This document shows positions 11,273-23,313 of a stretch of 64,000 bases of DNA, piece after piece (position 1 is the stretch's first letter; each line of letters starts with the position of its first letter). The notes under the pieces are model-generated. The model saw only the letters and a program-made list of their open reading frames with translations, was not told where the DNA came from and ran no database searches. The stretch is from Calcarisporiella thermophila CBS 279.70 (taxonomy: Eukaryota > Calcarisporiellomycota): positions 1,568,087 to 1,632,086 of the forward strand of contig NW_027192191.1 of the NCBI RefSeq assembly GCF_041956535.1. The letters are read 5' to 3'. Position numbers and translations under genes: made by a program.

Positions 11273-14200
11273 ATGGCGGTGCGGCTGTTGGGTAGCTTTG
11301 AGCCATTTGGCGAGAAATACCTTGGAGAGCACTCTAATATCCCCCATGGTGGTGACGACAAGAATTTTGGTGGCAACTTAGTCGAGTCACCGACAAAGAG
11401 ATACTGCCTTCTCGATGGACGTTTCTATAATCCTCCAGGCTCACCGAGCAATACCGCCTCGCTATCCATGTCAGACGATGGATTCGACGAGGAGCTCTAT
11501 ATTCAGGGTTCAACAGTAGTGTGGAGCCAAGGGAATACGCTGAAAAAGAGCTACAGCTTCAAAGAGGAACAGCCAGTTATGCATGCATTATTTGCATGGT
11601 TTGTTTTTGACGTAGACAACAAGATGAAGGGTAACACGCAGAAACAGTTTGATATCGAAGCAGAGGTACAGCGGAAGCAAAAACTCTTTCGAAATGATGA
11701 ATATATGGATATAGATCAGGATCTGCCTTCTCTTGGACGAGATGATAACAGGCCGGAGCGGCAAGTGGAGCGGGCGCTTTGTGTATTACTAGTTGAAAGT
11801 ATGAAAATTATTCTTCCAAATGGTGAAGAGTACACTCTTCATCTACCTTTTCTTGTACGGCGCGTGATGGCGCTCGATATTGGGCTTCTACTTCAACGTG
11901 AGACTGAAGAGGGAGAACTGCAAGCGACATCCAATACTTCAGCGCTTGCTTCTCTATACAGTTTACTCGATCCACTCGACGAATTCAAGATGGTCTCAAT
12001 AACAGATAGGATATCCACCTTTGGCCAGAGTATTGAGATTGGAAAATCTACGCTACCTTTCGCAAACCTGAACGAAGAAGTAATATTCATTCCGGCACGA
12101 AATCATAAGCTTCCGATTGTAGTAATGTACAACAAGAGTACCATGCGATATACAGTATGGCGTTATGCGACTTACTACTCTAGTGAAGACCCCCACAGCC
12201 CAATTTCGCGATCAACCAGGAAAAGGAGCTCATTTTTTCGAAGCGCATCAGAACATGCTCTGGACCGTGTGTTTTTAACGGACTTGGATAGCTCTGCAAA
12301 TCTTTCCCTTAGCAGTGAGAGAAAGATGAAATCCTTGACGTATCTTGAATTACTATGGACCGACAGCTCGTGCTCAAAGTGAGTAACGACGCATTTCTTT
12401 AATACATTGTTTTGCATTTTTCTTAGTGAAGCAAGATATTAACGAACTGAATCCACTGGTAGAACCATTGGCGCCGACAATGTTTGGATTGCTCATGCAA
12501 TTGACGGGTGTCCTTTACTATGCTTCTTCGATAAAGATAAAGGAAATATTCGAGGATTTCGGATATCTTCTGTTGAAAGTGGGATTAACATCAGTATCAA
12601 CCCCGATCTGGATCTTCCCGCAGAATGCGCCGCCCCGATATATGCGACTCATCGCCACTTCTCTGATATTTTGATATTGCCATCTCAAGGTACTCGACTA
12701 CAATTGTGGTCCGGCTGCGAGCCAATGCTCGAATGTTCGCTCATCGATGACCAAGTAAAGCAGGCAATCACGAGTAAACGACGTCGTGAGCCCTCAATTT
12801 TCGAGGACCAAGAGGTTCGAGTCACTTCTGAGAATCGTGCACCTCTTGAAATCACTTCTCTCAGAGATCCGGTCTTCAACCGTGTCACAGTGGTACTCAA
12901 GGATCACCGGATGGTGCGAACATTATCCGATTTTATTCCCCAGTCTGAATTGGTACGCTCGTGTATGGAGGCGTGCTCATACGTATTACCAGTTGAAATA
13001 TTCATTCGATTCCGCATTCGATTTTTTGAGCTACACTTTAATGGATGGAGGCAATACGCTCACCTTGTATCTACAGAAGAATGGGATAATTTTGCTATTA
13101 CACTTCTCTCCCTGCTTCACCCTTTCCAATCTGACTCTTCTGCCAGTATTACTCGTCAGGAACTCTTAAGTACCGTTGAAGAAGACGATTGGAATTTTCT
13201 CCTAATATCTCGCCATCACAATCTGTACAACAACGATGCACCGATGCGGGCACTTAAAAACGTCAACCCTCCTGTTGTATCTACCCTACAAGGTTGGCTA
13301 ACAAAGGCCTGTGAGCTGCAATCTAGAAATCCTACCGAGATCATTCCTCATCAAACATGTGCTGTGCTCTATGCTCTACATTTGGTGTGTGAGGATGCCA
13401 AGCTAAAGGTTGTCTCACAACGTAATATTTCCTCGCTACTTCCGCTTTTATGGCAGCTTGCACAAAATATTGGCTGGTATGATTATATTGACTATTACCA
13501 GCGTACTTTCTCTAGTATTCTCTTCACCACCATAACGCCACCCGATCAGGATTTAAAAGCTAACTTGTTGTTTGAGAAGAATGAAAAGCTTACTTCCTTG
13601 AGTGAATCCCCGCCGGATATATATCGATGGCTTTATAACTGTCTTCGGCGGAGGACGGTGGATACCCATTTTCCGCAAATCAGTGATCTTGCTTCTATTT
13701 TCAACACAACAAATAATGGCGCTATACGACATGATTTCAACTGTTGTGAAACAACACGAAAAATATGTGGGATTTATGAGGCTCTGTTATCCAAGGGACC
13801 GGAGGCAATGGTGCTAAAAATGGTACAGGAGAGATTGGAAGAAAAAGATATGGACCGGTTTCCCTTTGGTATCGGGGTACCACTGCGGGAGGCGATAAGA
13901 CAATGTCGAAAATCCCCTCCAGCAAGATGGCCACCAGAGGCCTATGTTCTCATTGGTAAATATCTGAATATATCTTCTGGGATATTGGGAGCTAACCGAT
14001 TATTGCTACAATAGGTCGAGAAGATTTGGCTGAGCTTTCATTAGGCTACCCTGTTGGATTTTCACAGGGACTTGTGCGTAGAGATATAGAAAAGGCAAGC
14101 TATTTATGAGTTTGTTTGCTCTCTTGATTCCTGCTGACCAATGTAGAACAAACTCTTTCGTTTATAGAATCGCCAAATACGCGACGTCAATAGCATTTGT

Positions 14201-17200
14201 CAATCAGCCACCCCAGCTGAGCCAACCAAAAAGGACGAGGACGGGACGATAATTACTCTCCAGGATATCGTTAATCTTCGCTTTGGTAAAGATAAAAGGA
14301 TAGCAGAGGTTCAGAAGCTGCTGCAATCGTCGCGCCTCACCAAACTTAGGATGCCTGATATGCCAGAGCTAGGGTAAATAGCATTTCAGCTCTACTCCTG
14401 TCTATTTAGCCCTTATATTTAACCATTTTCCATATTTATAGTGAGCATGAATTGACGGCGGCGCAACAGCAACGTGTTCAACAGCTAACTTGGCGAACCC
14501 TTGCACTTCCTGCCGGACGCGGTATCTTCACTTATGGTACTTCGCTTCCTGTATTGACTGAACGCTTCCCCATCCCTGCGTTTAATTTATCTGCAAAAAT
14601 CAACCCACTTAACACGACTGTCGAACTCGACACGAGTCCGCTTCCCCATGATATTTTCGACTGGCCCGATTTCCACAATGGCGTTGCAGCAGGACTGCGA
14701 ATTTCCTCCAAATGCACGGAGATCGACATCTCGTGGATTGCGTTTAATAAACCGGACGAGTTGAACAGTTCACACGCTGGATTCCTCTTGGCACTGGGAT
14801 TGAATGGGCATGTGAAATCTCTGTTAGGACCATGGCGGAAAAATCGGGCGAACTCAATGGTGACATTCGAGTGCTACAACTATCTTTCTCAGAAACATGA
14901 TTTAACTTCGATTGGGCTGCTCTTGGGAATGGCGGCTGCTTATTGCGGAACAATGAACAGCAGAGTAACAAAGCTTTTGTGCGTTCATATACCCGCACTA
15001 TTGCCGCCCAACTCTAGCAATCTTAATTTACCCTCCTTGACCCAAACGGCCTCGCTATTGGGGATTGGTCTTCTCTACATGGGCACAGCTCATCGCCGTA
15101 TGACGGAGGTAATGCTTGAAGAGATCGGACGACGAGAATTATCCGTCCTAGATGCAAACAATATGCATCGCGAGTGCTATTCCCTTGCTGCAGGATTGGG
15201 GCTCGGTTTCATCACACTTGGACGTGGTTCAGAAGCATTCGGGCTAGCAGACATAAGAATTGTCGATGTATTGCTCCGGTATATTAACGGAGGAAAACTG
15301 GATAGTTCGAAAGGCTCTGCAGCGTGGAACCTGCACTCTTACTCAGCCATGAATCCACCCCCAGCAGGGGGCTCTTCTTCCTTTAACCAATGCGTTCGTG
15401 AGGGCGAGAGCATCAACGTGGACATAACTGCACCGGGGGCCACAATTGCTCTGGGACTTATGTACTTGAAAACCAATAATGCTACTATTGCCGCGAAACT
15501 CACTGTCCCGCAGACGCTGTTTTTGCTTGATTTCGTTCGACCTGATTTTTTATTGCTACGTGTTCTATGTCGCAACTTGATTATGTGGGACTCCATTGTT
15601 CCCGAACGCGAGTGGGTTGAGGCGCAGGTTCCCCCTTTCATCCATGGAATATTGCGCCACACCGCTGGAGTGCCGGGGAACGAAAGTGATATGGAAGAAG
15701 AAGAGAAGCACACTGATGCGAATATCGAATCGGTTCGGCAAGCTTACTACAATATTATCACGGGTGCTTGTATGAATATTGGACTACGTTATGCTGGCTC
15801 GGGTGATAGAAATGCTTCGCATTGTCTGCTCCATTATCTGGACTATTTCATTTCTCTCTCGAACACAGCACGTAAGTTCTACCTACTCGATTTAGCCACA
15901 TTGATCTACGTTCCTCTAATATTCAATTTCTTTATTATTACAGCAACCACGTTCGAGGAAAGAATATCAAAGAATACGATTCGCTCCTGCCTGGATATTG
16001 TCGCCGTTTCACTTTCCATTATCATGGTTGGAACTGGCGATTTGGATATTTTGCGGCGTCTTCGCAAGCTTCATGGTCGAATAAATGCTGATACCAATTA
16101 TGGCAACCACATGGCGGCACATATGGCTATAGGATTCCTCTTTGCAAGTGGCGGTCAAATCTCAATTGGCACATCGAATAAAGCAATAGCTGCATTAGTG
16201 TGTGCGCTGTTCCCACGGTTTCCACTGTCGCCAAATGATAACCGGGCCCACTTGCAGGCTTGGAGGCACTTATGGGTCCTGGCGGTTGAGCCTCGATGTC
16301 TGGTGACGAGGGATGTTGAGACAAGGGAAGCATGTTTAGTGCCAATTACTCTGACTCTCAAGGGAAAAGATCAAGAAGCGTCGCGCGAAGTGACTATGGT
16401 GACACCGTGCCTGCTGCCGGATTTTGCCACGATAAAGACGATCAAGTTAACAACCCCTAGATATTGGCCAATTGAGCTCGACTTGGAAGGAAATCCTGAG
16501 CACTTGCAGTCATTGTTAAAGACGCAGGTTATATTTGTGAAGCGGAAGACTGGACACTTAAGCTATAATGAGGTAATTGGCCGCCGCTAAGATTATGTCC
16601 AGCTAGAAATTAACTCTCTTGTTTTTAATCTTTAGGATCCAAAGGGGTTTAGAAGTATTTTCAATCGTTCACTCCCTCGCCGTATGCGTGTTGATGCTGA
16701 AATCGGGAATGAGCGAGCTAGTCGAGATGAATATGTGAAAACGTTCTCGGCCGATCCTCAGGTGCTTGCTTTTGCTACCCACCTGTGCCATGGTGAATCC
16801 GACCTTGCCACGTTCTGCACTCCAGTCCTTTACGAAAGTCTCACCCTTGATAAACCCGAAGCAATACAAATCTACCTTCAACTTTATCAAGTAAGGCAAG
16901 GGATGGAGCGAGGAGTGGTTAACACTCTGGAGCTATGGAACGTGAAGTTGGTTCTGGCTCATTACGACGCCATAGAGCAATTTATCGGCGAGGAAGTGGA
17001 ACCACCACTTCTGCAAGAATCATTTGTTTCAGCACTGCGCAATGGAGTGGATGAATTCTTCACTGGCTTAACGCGCAACACTGAAAGGAAACTCTCTCAC
17101 ATGGTTCGGGAGTACTTTGTAGATACAAAATATCCTTTCCAATTCGACTGCAAATTAGATGCGGAATTATTGAGTGCCTATCTTGTGTATTATGATGTAC

Positions 17201-17355
17201 CATCACCGGCTTCCCTAAGGACTCTAGCCACCTTACTGTCAAAAGAAACAAGGGAGAGCACTGCCAATGCAAGATTAACTTTATGGTCTGCACTGCCAGA
17301 GCTCAAAATTGATACCCTCGAGCTAATTCTGTCAGATTGTAAGCTGACAAGCTAG
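11273..17355 (+). CDS. APC1: Anaphase-promoting complex subunit 1
   Basis: Largest scaffold subunit of the APC/C ubiquitin ligase. Seven exons (11273-12378, 12463-13955, 14015-14094, 14168-14373, 14442-15871, 15944-16572, 16636-17355) join in frame to 1,887 residues, close to the human length. The N-terminus MAVRLLGSFEPFGEKYL is the family start. The WD40-like part follows, with IDGCPLLCFFDKD across the first splice. The PC-repeat core is unmistakable: FHNGVAAGLRISS, FNKP...HAGFLLALGLNGH, TSIGLLLGMAAAYCG, SLAAGLGLGFITLG. The C-terminus includes SYNEDPKGFRSIF across the last intron. The first intron uses a distal acceptor near 12462, because the nearer one leads to a stop codon. The third intron is GC-AG. 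Start at 11273 is chosen because upstream in-frame triplets are not ATG. Confidence 0.96.
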
Positions 17356-17615
17356 AGAACTTATTTGTATATGATACAGAGATATCTTTTTTTTTGCATT
17401 AATAAATTGATTTCCTTATGATATAATGTACAGGTATTGAATTATGATTTTAGCCTCTATGTTCATCACTTGTTCTGATTTTGCTCGATTAAACAGAGAA
17501 TTGTGACTTTAAATTTCAGCATCAGTAATTTCGAGGGAAATTCTAGAGAAAAGTAGAGGGCCCAGCCGAATTTAAGTTCCTTCTCTTTGCTCCCTCAATC
17601 ATCTACTGAAAAAAG

Positions 17616-18389
17616 ATGGTGAGTATGACGAGATGGCTACTTTTACGTTCCTGTAGAGAATGGATGGGGGGATTGAAGCCCTCTCTGTGATGGATGGATG
17701 GTTTCCGTAGTGGTTGGATGGTTTTCTAAAGATCTATTAATTCGGTCATCCTTAATGGCTTATATGAATCGAGATCTAATTGGTTTTGGAGTTTTTAGCC
17801 GACCAGACTGCACAAGAACAGGAAGAAGCGCGGACACGTCTCTGCCGGTCACGGTCGTATTGGTAATTCTATTCAATTCTTTTATAGATCTTGGATTCTC
17901 TTAATTTAATTCAATCCCCCAATCTACAGGTAAACACCGCAAGCATCCGGGAGGTCGTGGTTTGGCTGGTGGTCAGCATCACCACCGCACTAACTTTGAC
18001 AAATTCCATCCGGGTTACTTTGGTAAGGTTGGTATGCGCCATTTCCACCTTACCAAGAACAAGTACCATCGCCCAGTCGTCAACATCGACAAGCTGTGGA
18101 CACTTGTTTCGGAGGAGACACGCAAGAAGTATGCCGGAAAAACCGACGTGGTCCCAGTAATTGACACGATCCGTGCTGTATGTATATTTGTCATGTACTC
18201 GAGATTTTTCCTGATTTTCTCAATGCAAATTTCTTTCTGCTGTTAATCTAGGGTTATGGCAAGGTTCTTGGTAAAGGTCGCCTTCCCTCACAGCCCCTCA
18301 TCGTCAAAGCTCGTTTCGTTTCGAAGCTTGCTGAAGAGAAGATTAAGGCCGCCGGTGGTGTTGTCGACATCGTTCAAAAGTCTGCTTAA
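17616..18389 (+). CDS. RPL28: 60S ribosomal protein uL15 (L28/L27a)
   Basis: Large-subunit ribosomal protein. Four exons (17616-17618, 17799-17862, 17930-18177, 18252-18389) give 150 residues, the usual length. The first exon is only the ATG codon, followed by a 180-nt intron that begins gtgagt. The joined product reads [20 protein letters not shown], then [39 protein letters not shown] and near the end [17 protein letters not shown]. All are conserved uL15 blocks. Codon use favours C-ending and G-ending codons more than in neighbouring genes, as expected of a highly expressed gene. An intron right after the start codon is common in fungal ribosomal protein genes. I looked for a snoRNA in the introns and saw no clear C/D box pair. 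Confidence 0.97.
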
Positions 18390-19303
18390 AACCGTGGGCT
18401 CCAAATGTTCCTGCAGCTTATTCTATTACATCCTCTTTATTTCTAAGAGGGAATGTAAATGGAGTTTTAGAATAATAAACGAAAATTTTTTCATATGTTT
18501 TCATCTCAAGGTCTAAGGCTTCTTTAATCTTTTCTTTGAGCCATTAAATTGAATGTGGAGCAAGGCCAGTATTATCGTTCAATGTCTGAATGATATGTCG
18601 AGAAAGTAATTCCACATATATATCCTGGGATCACATTTATAGTATAACTCGAGTCTGCGTGCAGGTATTTGTAGTCGGTTACGATAAAATGTAACCATTT
18701 TTAATATTACTCAGAACCTAAGCCCGCCTGGCCTATACCTTAACAATCCGCATGTATAAATATAAAAGCGATTGATACATCACATATGTCTATTGCTTTT
18801 ATATTTATAGCATATACAAAAATATCGTTCATTTCTTAATAGAAATATTTTTAATCTCAATGAAATTCAGTGAGGTAATGTTTGGTCTTTTCAAACTACA
18901 TCCCTCAAGAGTGGCAACAAAAAAATGAAAAATTTATGATAGAAAACGCTGACTGGACTGAATGTTGGTTAATAGGGGAAATGGTGCAATGTTTACATTC
19001 TCCTTTGGTTGCTAGCGTCCGATATATACTGAAGACTTGACATTTATTCTTGAATGAAATGCTTTTCACTTGATAGCCAAGATAGTAGCTATTTAAGGTC
19101 TATAGGAAACAGGGTAAATTTCGGTAGAATATTCTGACACGTCATGCTCACTCCCAAAGAGGAATTCTGCCATATTAAAGTCGAATGTGACTGATGTTCA
19201 AGCCAAGAGCCAAGAAAAATTTTTGCAAGATAAATGGGCCTTTGTCCTTAAAAATTCGCTGATATTTCCTAACCATCTTTTAATATAATCATTCAAAACA
19301 AAG
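18390..19303. other. Intergenic spacer, AT-rich, holding a long hairpin
   Basis: 914 bp between RPL28 and the LITAF-domain gene, without a coding frame I can support. The main structure is the inverted repeat listed at 18755-18809. Confidence 0.5.
18755..18809. repeat. 15-bp perfect inverted repeat with 25-nt loop
   Basis: The left arm TATAAATATAAAAGC (18755-18769) is the exact reverse complement of the right arm at 18795-18809. The spacer contains ACAT...ATGT, which could extend the hairpin imperfectly. It could be a small non-coding RNA, a terminator-like structure for RPL28, or a short MITE remnant. I see no target-site duplication. Confidence 0.75.
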
Positions 19304-19732
19304 ATGCAACCAACCGACAACAATCCAAACGTTGCCCCGCAAGATGTTAAATATCCCGACGGCAAACCCCCGCAGCAACAAGAGAGCACTCAGCTTCCAC
19401 CTTACACTCAATACCCCCAACCTCCACCCACTACTTCTACTACGTATGTGCTTAATACACCCCTCCCCCCATCAGCCTTGCGGGGTAGGCCTGCAATAAC
19501 TGTCTGCCCCCATTGCCAACACGCCGTTCTTACACGGGTAGATTGTAAACCTGGAAATCTTGCGTGGCTTTCAATGGCTGGTATCTGCGTTATTGGCGCT
19601 GCAGTATTGTTCTGGGCCCCCCTTGTTATTCGGGATCTTCAAGACGCTACCCACTACTGTACGGTATGCACGCGGCCAATTGCTGTTTATGATCGGTTGC
19701 GGGGTCAAGCAGAAGTAATGGGAACACAATAA
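19304..19732 (+). CDS. LITAF-domain membrane-associated protein
   Basis: Single exon of 142 residues. The N-terminal half is Pro/Gln-rich with PPY-type motifs (LPPYTQYPQPPP), which in LITAF/SIMPLE proteins can bind WW domains of Nedd4-type ubiquitin ligases. The C-terminal half is a LITAF domain: CPHC zinc knuckle, a hydrophobic insert (LAWLSMAGICVIGAAVLFW) and a second knuckle HYCTVC followed by Arg. This is the LITAF order CxxC - hydrophobic - HxCxxC. Members sit on the cytosolic face of endosomes and lysosomes. The gene stands alone, convergent with EME1. Confidence 0.88.
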   Translation: MQPTDNNPNVAPQDVKYPDGKPPQQQESTQLPPYTQYPQPPPTTSTTYVLNTPLPPSALRGRPAITVCPHCQHAVLTRVDCKPGNLAWLSMAGICVIGAAVLFWAPLVIRDLQDATHYCTVCTRPIAVYDRLRGQAEVMGTQ

Positions 19733-20032
19733 AAGACTTTGTTCGCAAAAATGGCGCCAACCCGCACTAAATACAAGTCCAAGTACTGATTTATACTAAT
19801 AAGTTGTTAGTTGTACTTTATTCTTTCTACAACACGTTTATAAACGCATATCTACATATTCCCCCGCATCAAAATTAGTAGGTTATTTTGAAGGCTCGAT
19901 TGAGTTCTGAGAAGGTTTTAAATTACAATCTAAACGAAGAGATATATATTAAACACAATAAAAACATCAATCAATCTGAAGAAGAGTTCTAAATTGATTT
20001 TCCCTATAAAAAATACAGAACCATGGGCGCTT

Positions 20033-22104
20033 TCAAGCCAATACCTGACTCGGGTCTTTTCCCATAAATATGTGATAGATTCGCTTCGACATTGCAGGTC
20101 CAATACGTCTAGGTCGTTGCCCAGGGATCGCAACCCTCTCAACTTCGATATCGGCAAGTAGCATTTCTCCTTCTTCGATCGACTCACAAGCAAAATAGGC
20201 GTCATACAAAGAGCGAACTGTCGGGTATACTTCAACAATACTCTCAGCTATCCGTGGTGTAACTAACTGGATTTCTTGGAGCATCCGAAGCCAGGACTCA
20301 GCAGCATCCGAGCCGCAGCGAACATGAGCGTTGGCCCAGAAATTGAAGTTTGCGTTGCGCTTTGTCCTATTTATTATTTTTTTTATAAAAAAGCAAATGA
20401 AACAGAGTTAGTCCAGTCCAGTCTCACGCAGCCATGGGTTTTGGATTACTTGTATGGTCGTGTGGCAATGTCCATTGTAAATTGTAAGATAGTTTCTGCG
20501 GATTGTTTACTACCGGTGGTATGAACAATCAGATACCGCTTCATCAATTGTAGTGAAATCAACTCTTCCTCTATATGCTCTCGCTTTGGGTTTTCCCTTG
20601 ATTCTTCGCCAGTGCTGTCCTGACTCAGTGAAGCCCCGGAGGCTTGTCTGACAGCCCTTGCAAATTGTCGCCGTTCATCTTGCTTCTGCTTTTTATAATA
20701 TTTTTCCAAACCTTCTATCAAAAGTATTATACGTTTTCCAGGATATTGCTGCTGCAATATATCTGCGTGTCGTAGCAACGCCTTTGCTCGCACCAGGTCC
20801 ACGAGCTCGTTTGCCATCATATATTCGAGCACGAAAATTTCTTCGCATATCTTTGGCTCTACCGTCACAAATTCGGCTCGGTCCTCGTTCCATTCGCATG
20901 TCACCCGTCGACGCCAATAAACTGTCAAATCTGAACTTTCCGGAAGTGGATTATAGGAGATCTTGTGAGCATCGAAAGCTTCTCGAAGTTGGGGTCCTAT
21001 CTCTGTTTCATCGAGTAGGCGACCATTTACATCCACTATCATTTCTTCTTCGGCACACTCGGAGCGGGATGTACGCACCCGATTTGCACTGCGGAGCTCG
21101 CGTTCTTTCTGCTTGGCGAGCTCTCTTTCCTCCTAATTATTGATTCAAGATTAAGCTATTCATCCACTACATCGAAGCACATAATAGCTTACCTTTTTTC
21201 TTTGTTTCTCCAGTCGTTTCGCCTCTTTCTCCAGCTCTTTCTGTAGTAGCGTTGCTTCCCGAGCTTGTTGCTAAAGTCAGCTATATATTTTAGTATAAGG
21301 ACGACTCTTCAAATATCCTGGACTACCTACCCTGGTCAACTTGTGGGACTCTTTCAACATTCTGCTATTTAGCTTGCTCTTTTTTTTCTTAGTCGGGCCC
21401 GTATCCCAACCATCACCGGCACTTCCTGAATCTTTAGACAATAACAATTCCTCAAATATGCTGCCTCCCCTTGTCGGTGAGGATTTTCTGTTCACTGAGG
21501 TTTGAATGAGTGTAGCTACGGTGGGAAAATCAGATCCACCCGATGACGGGAGTGCACTCGATCGAGAGGGATGACTACAAGTCTCACGAGGTGGACTGCT
21601 TGACATAAGTGAAATGATCTTTGGTTCTTCCACCGCATATGGATCTGCGAGTTGAATAGGGTCGCTGCTATTGTTCAGATCGACCGAATGCATGGAAATC
21701 ATCTTTCTCTTTGAGTTTGAGTTGCATGGTTCCGGAGAGTTTAGTACGTTTTCGCACATTTCTCTCAGACCTCCCGAGGACGGCTCTGCGTCTTCTGGAA
21801 GTGGGTTTGCATCACGAGATAAAGATTTTACACTTTTTTTAGTAGACCCATGTCTGGAATCTCCAAGAGGAGTACGTATGTCTTTTGTGAAGTCGATGAT
21901 GGAGCAAGTAGAGGATACGGTGAGAGGAGTCGTAATTTTTTTACTATTTTTTGTGTTTGGCTACGAGAGAAGTGGAAGATATAATGAAATGTACAATAGA
22001 TATAAAAGGGATAGACTTACGGTGTAAATGCTCTGACTGTGATACCATTTCGTGGACGCGTCAGGAGAGGATGTGCCATCTAGAACTATGATACTCTCAT
22101 CCAT
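20033..22104 (-). CDS. EME1: EME1/Mms4, non-catalytic partner of MUS81 endonuclease
   Basis: Regulatory subunit of the structure-specific endonuclease that cuts recombination intermediates. Exons on the minus strand: 22021-22104 (starts MDESIIVLDGTSSPDAS), about 21960 to 21330, a short coiled-coil exon (QKELEKEAKRLEKQRKK), a large exon to about 20446, and a last exon ending at 20033. The ERCC4-like domain contains PGKRIILLIEGLEKYYKKQK and lacks the ERKxxxD catalytic motif, as expected for EME1 rather than MUS81. TRPYK and an HhH-like C-terminus (VTPRIAESIVEVYPTVRSLY, later GPAMSKRIYHIF) complete the family. The acceptor of intron 1 is fixed at the tag before CCAAAC because the nearer tag breaks frame. 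The start is 139 bp from the divergent EIF1AD gene. Confidence 0.9.
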
Positions 22105-22243
22105 GTTGCAAGCGACAAATTCCCAAGTGCGCTAACGCGTCTCTAATAATGTGTGACTGTGTGATTAATTTAATTATTTCAAGCCACTGCTAATTATGAA
22201 AAATCTAAACAAGATACTTTGCACATTTGAACATCACACACTT
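22105..22243. promoter_or_regulatory. Very short divergent promoter of EME1 and EIF1AD
   Basis: 139 bp between two start codons transcribed away from each other. It is the tightest spacer in the window. If EIF1AD starts at the in-frame ATG at 22196, the spacer shrinks to 91 bp. Confidence 0.45.
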
Positions 22244-22906
22244 ATGGGCAAAAAGCAATTAACCCGTGAAGTCCTCTTAGACACACCATCCGTAACCCCA
22301 CCCAACTTTGTAGCTCGTGTTGTTGCCTCTCGTGGCAAAAATCTCTTTGATGTGGTGCTACCGGATAAAAGAGAGACGCTTGCTTTACTTCCGCCGAGGT
22401 TCCGTAATCTTATCTGGGTGAAGCGAGGGCATTTTGTCGTAGTCGATCCAACCGATGTGGCAGAGAAAGGGGGCAAGGTGGAGGGTGAAATTGTCCATGT
22501 GCTATATCCAGAGCATGTGAAAGAGTTGAAACGACAGGGTATATGGTAAATATCTTTTCGAATGAATGTTGCAAGCATTCGACTTTATTAATCTGATAAA
22601 TCCCGGAGGTGTAGTTTTGTTTTTACAATCCATGAGAAGCTGATTCCTATTTTCTATCTTTCCCATACTAATAGGCCGGTGGAATTTGATGATAATCAAA
22701 ATTCTCTAGCCGATGAAAAAAGTGATGAATCTGAATCGGACGATAATGACATTTTTGTGAACAACAACCGAGCCATAGTCGAGGAGTCGGATTCTGAGGA
22801 AGAAAGCGATAATCAAGAATACGAGGAGGAATCTGAGAACGAGGGTATGGACGAGGCAGCCGAAGAAATCGAAAAGCCTGGGAAAGAAGCAAGCTCCCGA
22901 TCATGA
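22244..22906 (+). CDS. EIF1AD: EIF1AD-like S1/OB-fold RNA-binding protein
   Basis: Two exons (22244-22545 and 22675-22906) give 177 residues. The N-terminal S1/IF1-type OB fold carries NFVARVVASRGKNLFDVVLP, LLPPRFRNLIWVKRGHFVVV and GEIVHVLYPEHVKELKRQG, and the junction restores W-P, matching EIF1AD/haponin proteins along the domain. These bind the 40S subunit or its precursors. The tail is almost purely acidic with Asp/Ser clusters (ESDSEEESDNQEYEEESE), also typical. I choose the ATG at 22244 (MGKKQLTREVLL) over 22196 because it aligns with family starts. Confidence 0.9.
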
Positions 22907-23313
22907 TATACTGCTGATATTTCATCGTTCGCTTTGTCATTATATCTTTAAGATATTTATGTTAGAACTTTTTTTTTCAAATTAGAGATTTTATCTCTTC
23001 CCCGCTGCATCATCACTTCTTGTATAATAGAATCTGTTAGCAATATATCAATCCCGGACTTAATGTGGCTAAAAAATTATTGATTCTCAGTCCATAAAAT
23101 TGGATTTCTCAATTTCTTAGTATTAGACCCTTTTTTATATCTGGTTTAACATAGATGATTGAATTCATATTTGCCTCCTGAATTGATGGTTTACTCTCGG
23201 CCTTGCTCCCCTATAAATTGGCTTGCCTAACTCTCCATTTTACTACGATTCGCCCAAATTGCTTTGCGCAACATCGGTAAGAGCTTTTTAATAATAAGAT
23301 CCAAGAAATCACG
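22907..23313. other. Spacer between EIF1AD and the LysM gene
   Basis: About 400 bp, AT-rich, containing the EIF1AD 3' end and the promoter of the LysM gene. Nothing else is recognisable. Confidence 0.5.

Noticed and set aside
12426-12674. Separate 82-codon frame between APC1 exons
   Set aside because: Another frame of the same bases encodes conserved APC1 residues once the distal acceptor is used.
17619-17798. C/D-box snoRNA in the first RPL28 intron
   Set aside because: Only an imperfect C-box-like GTGATGG was seen, and no CTGA D box at a suitable distance.
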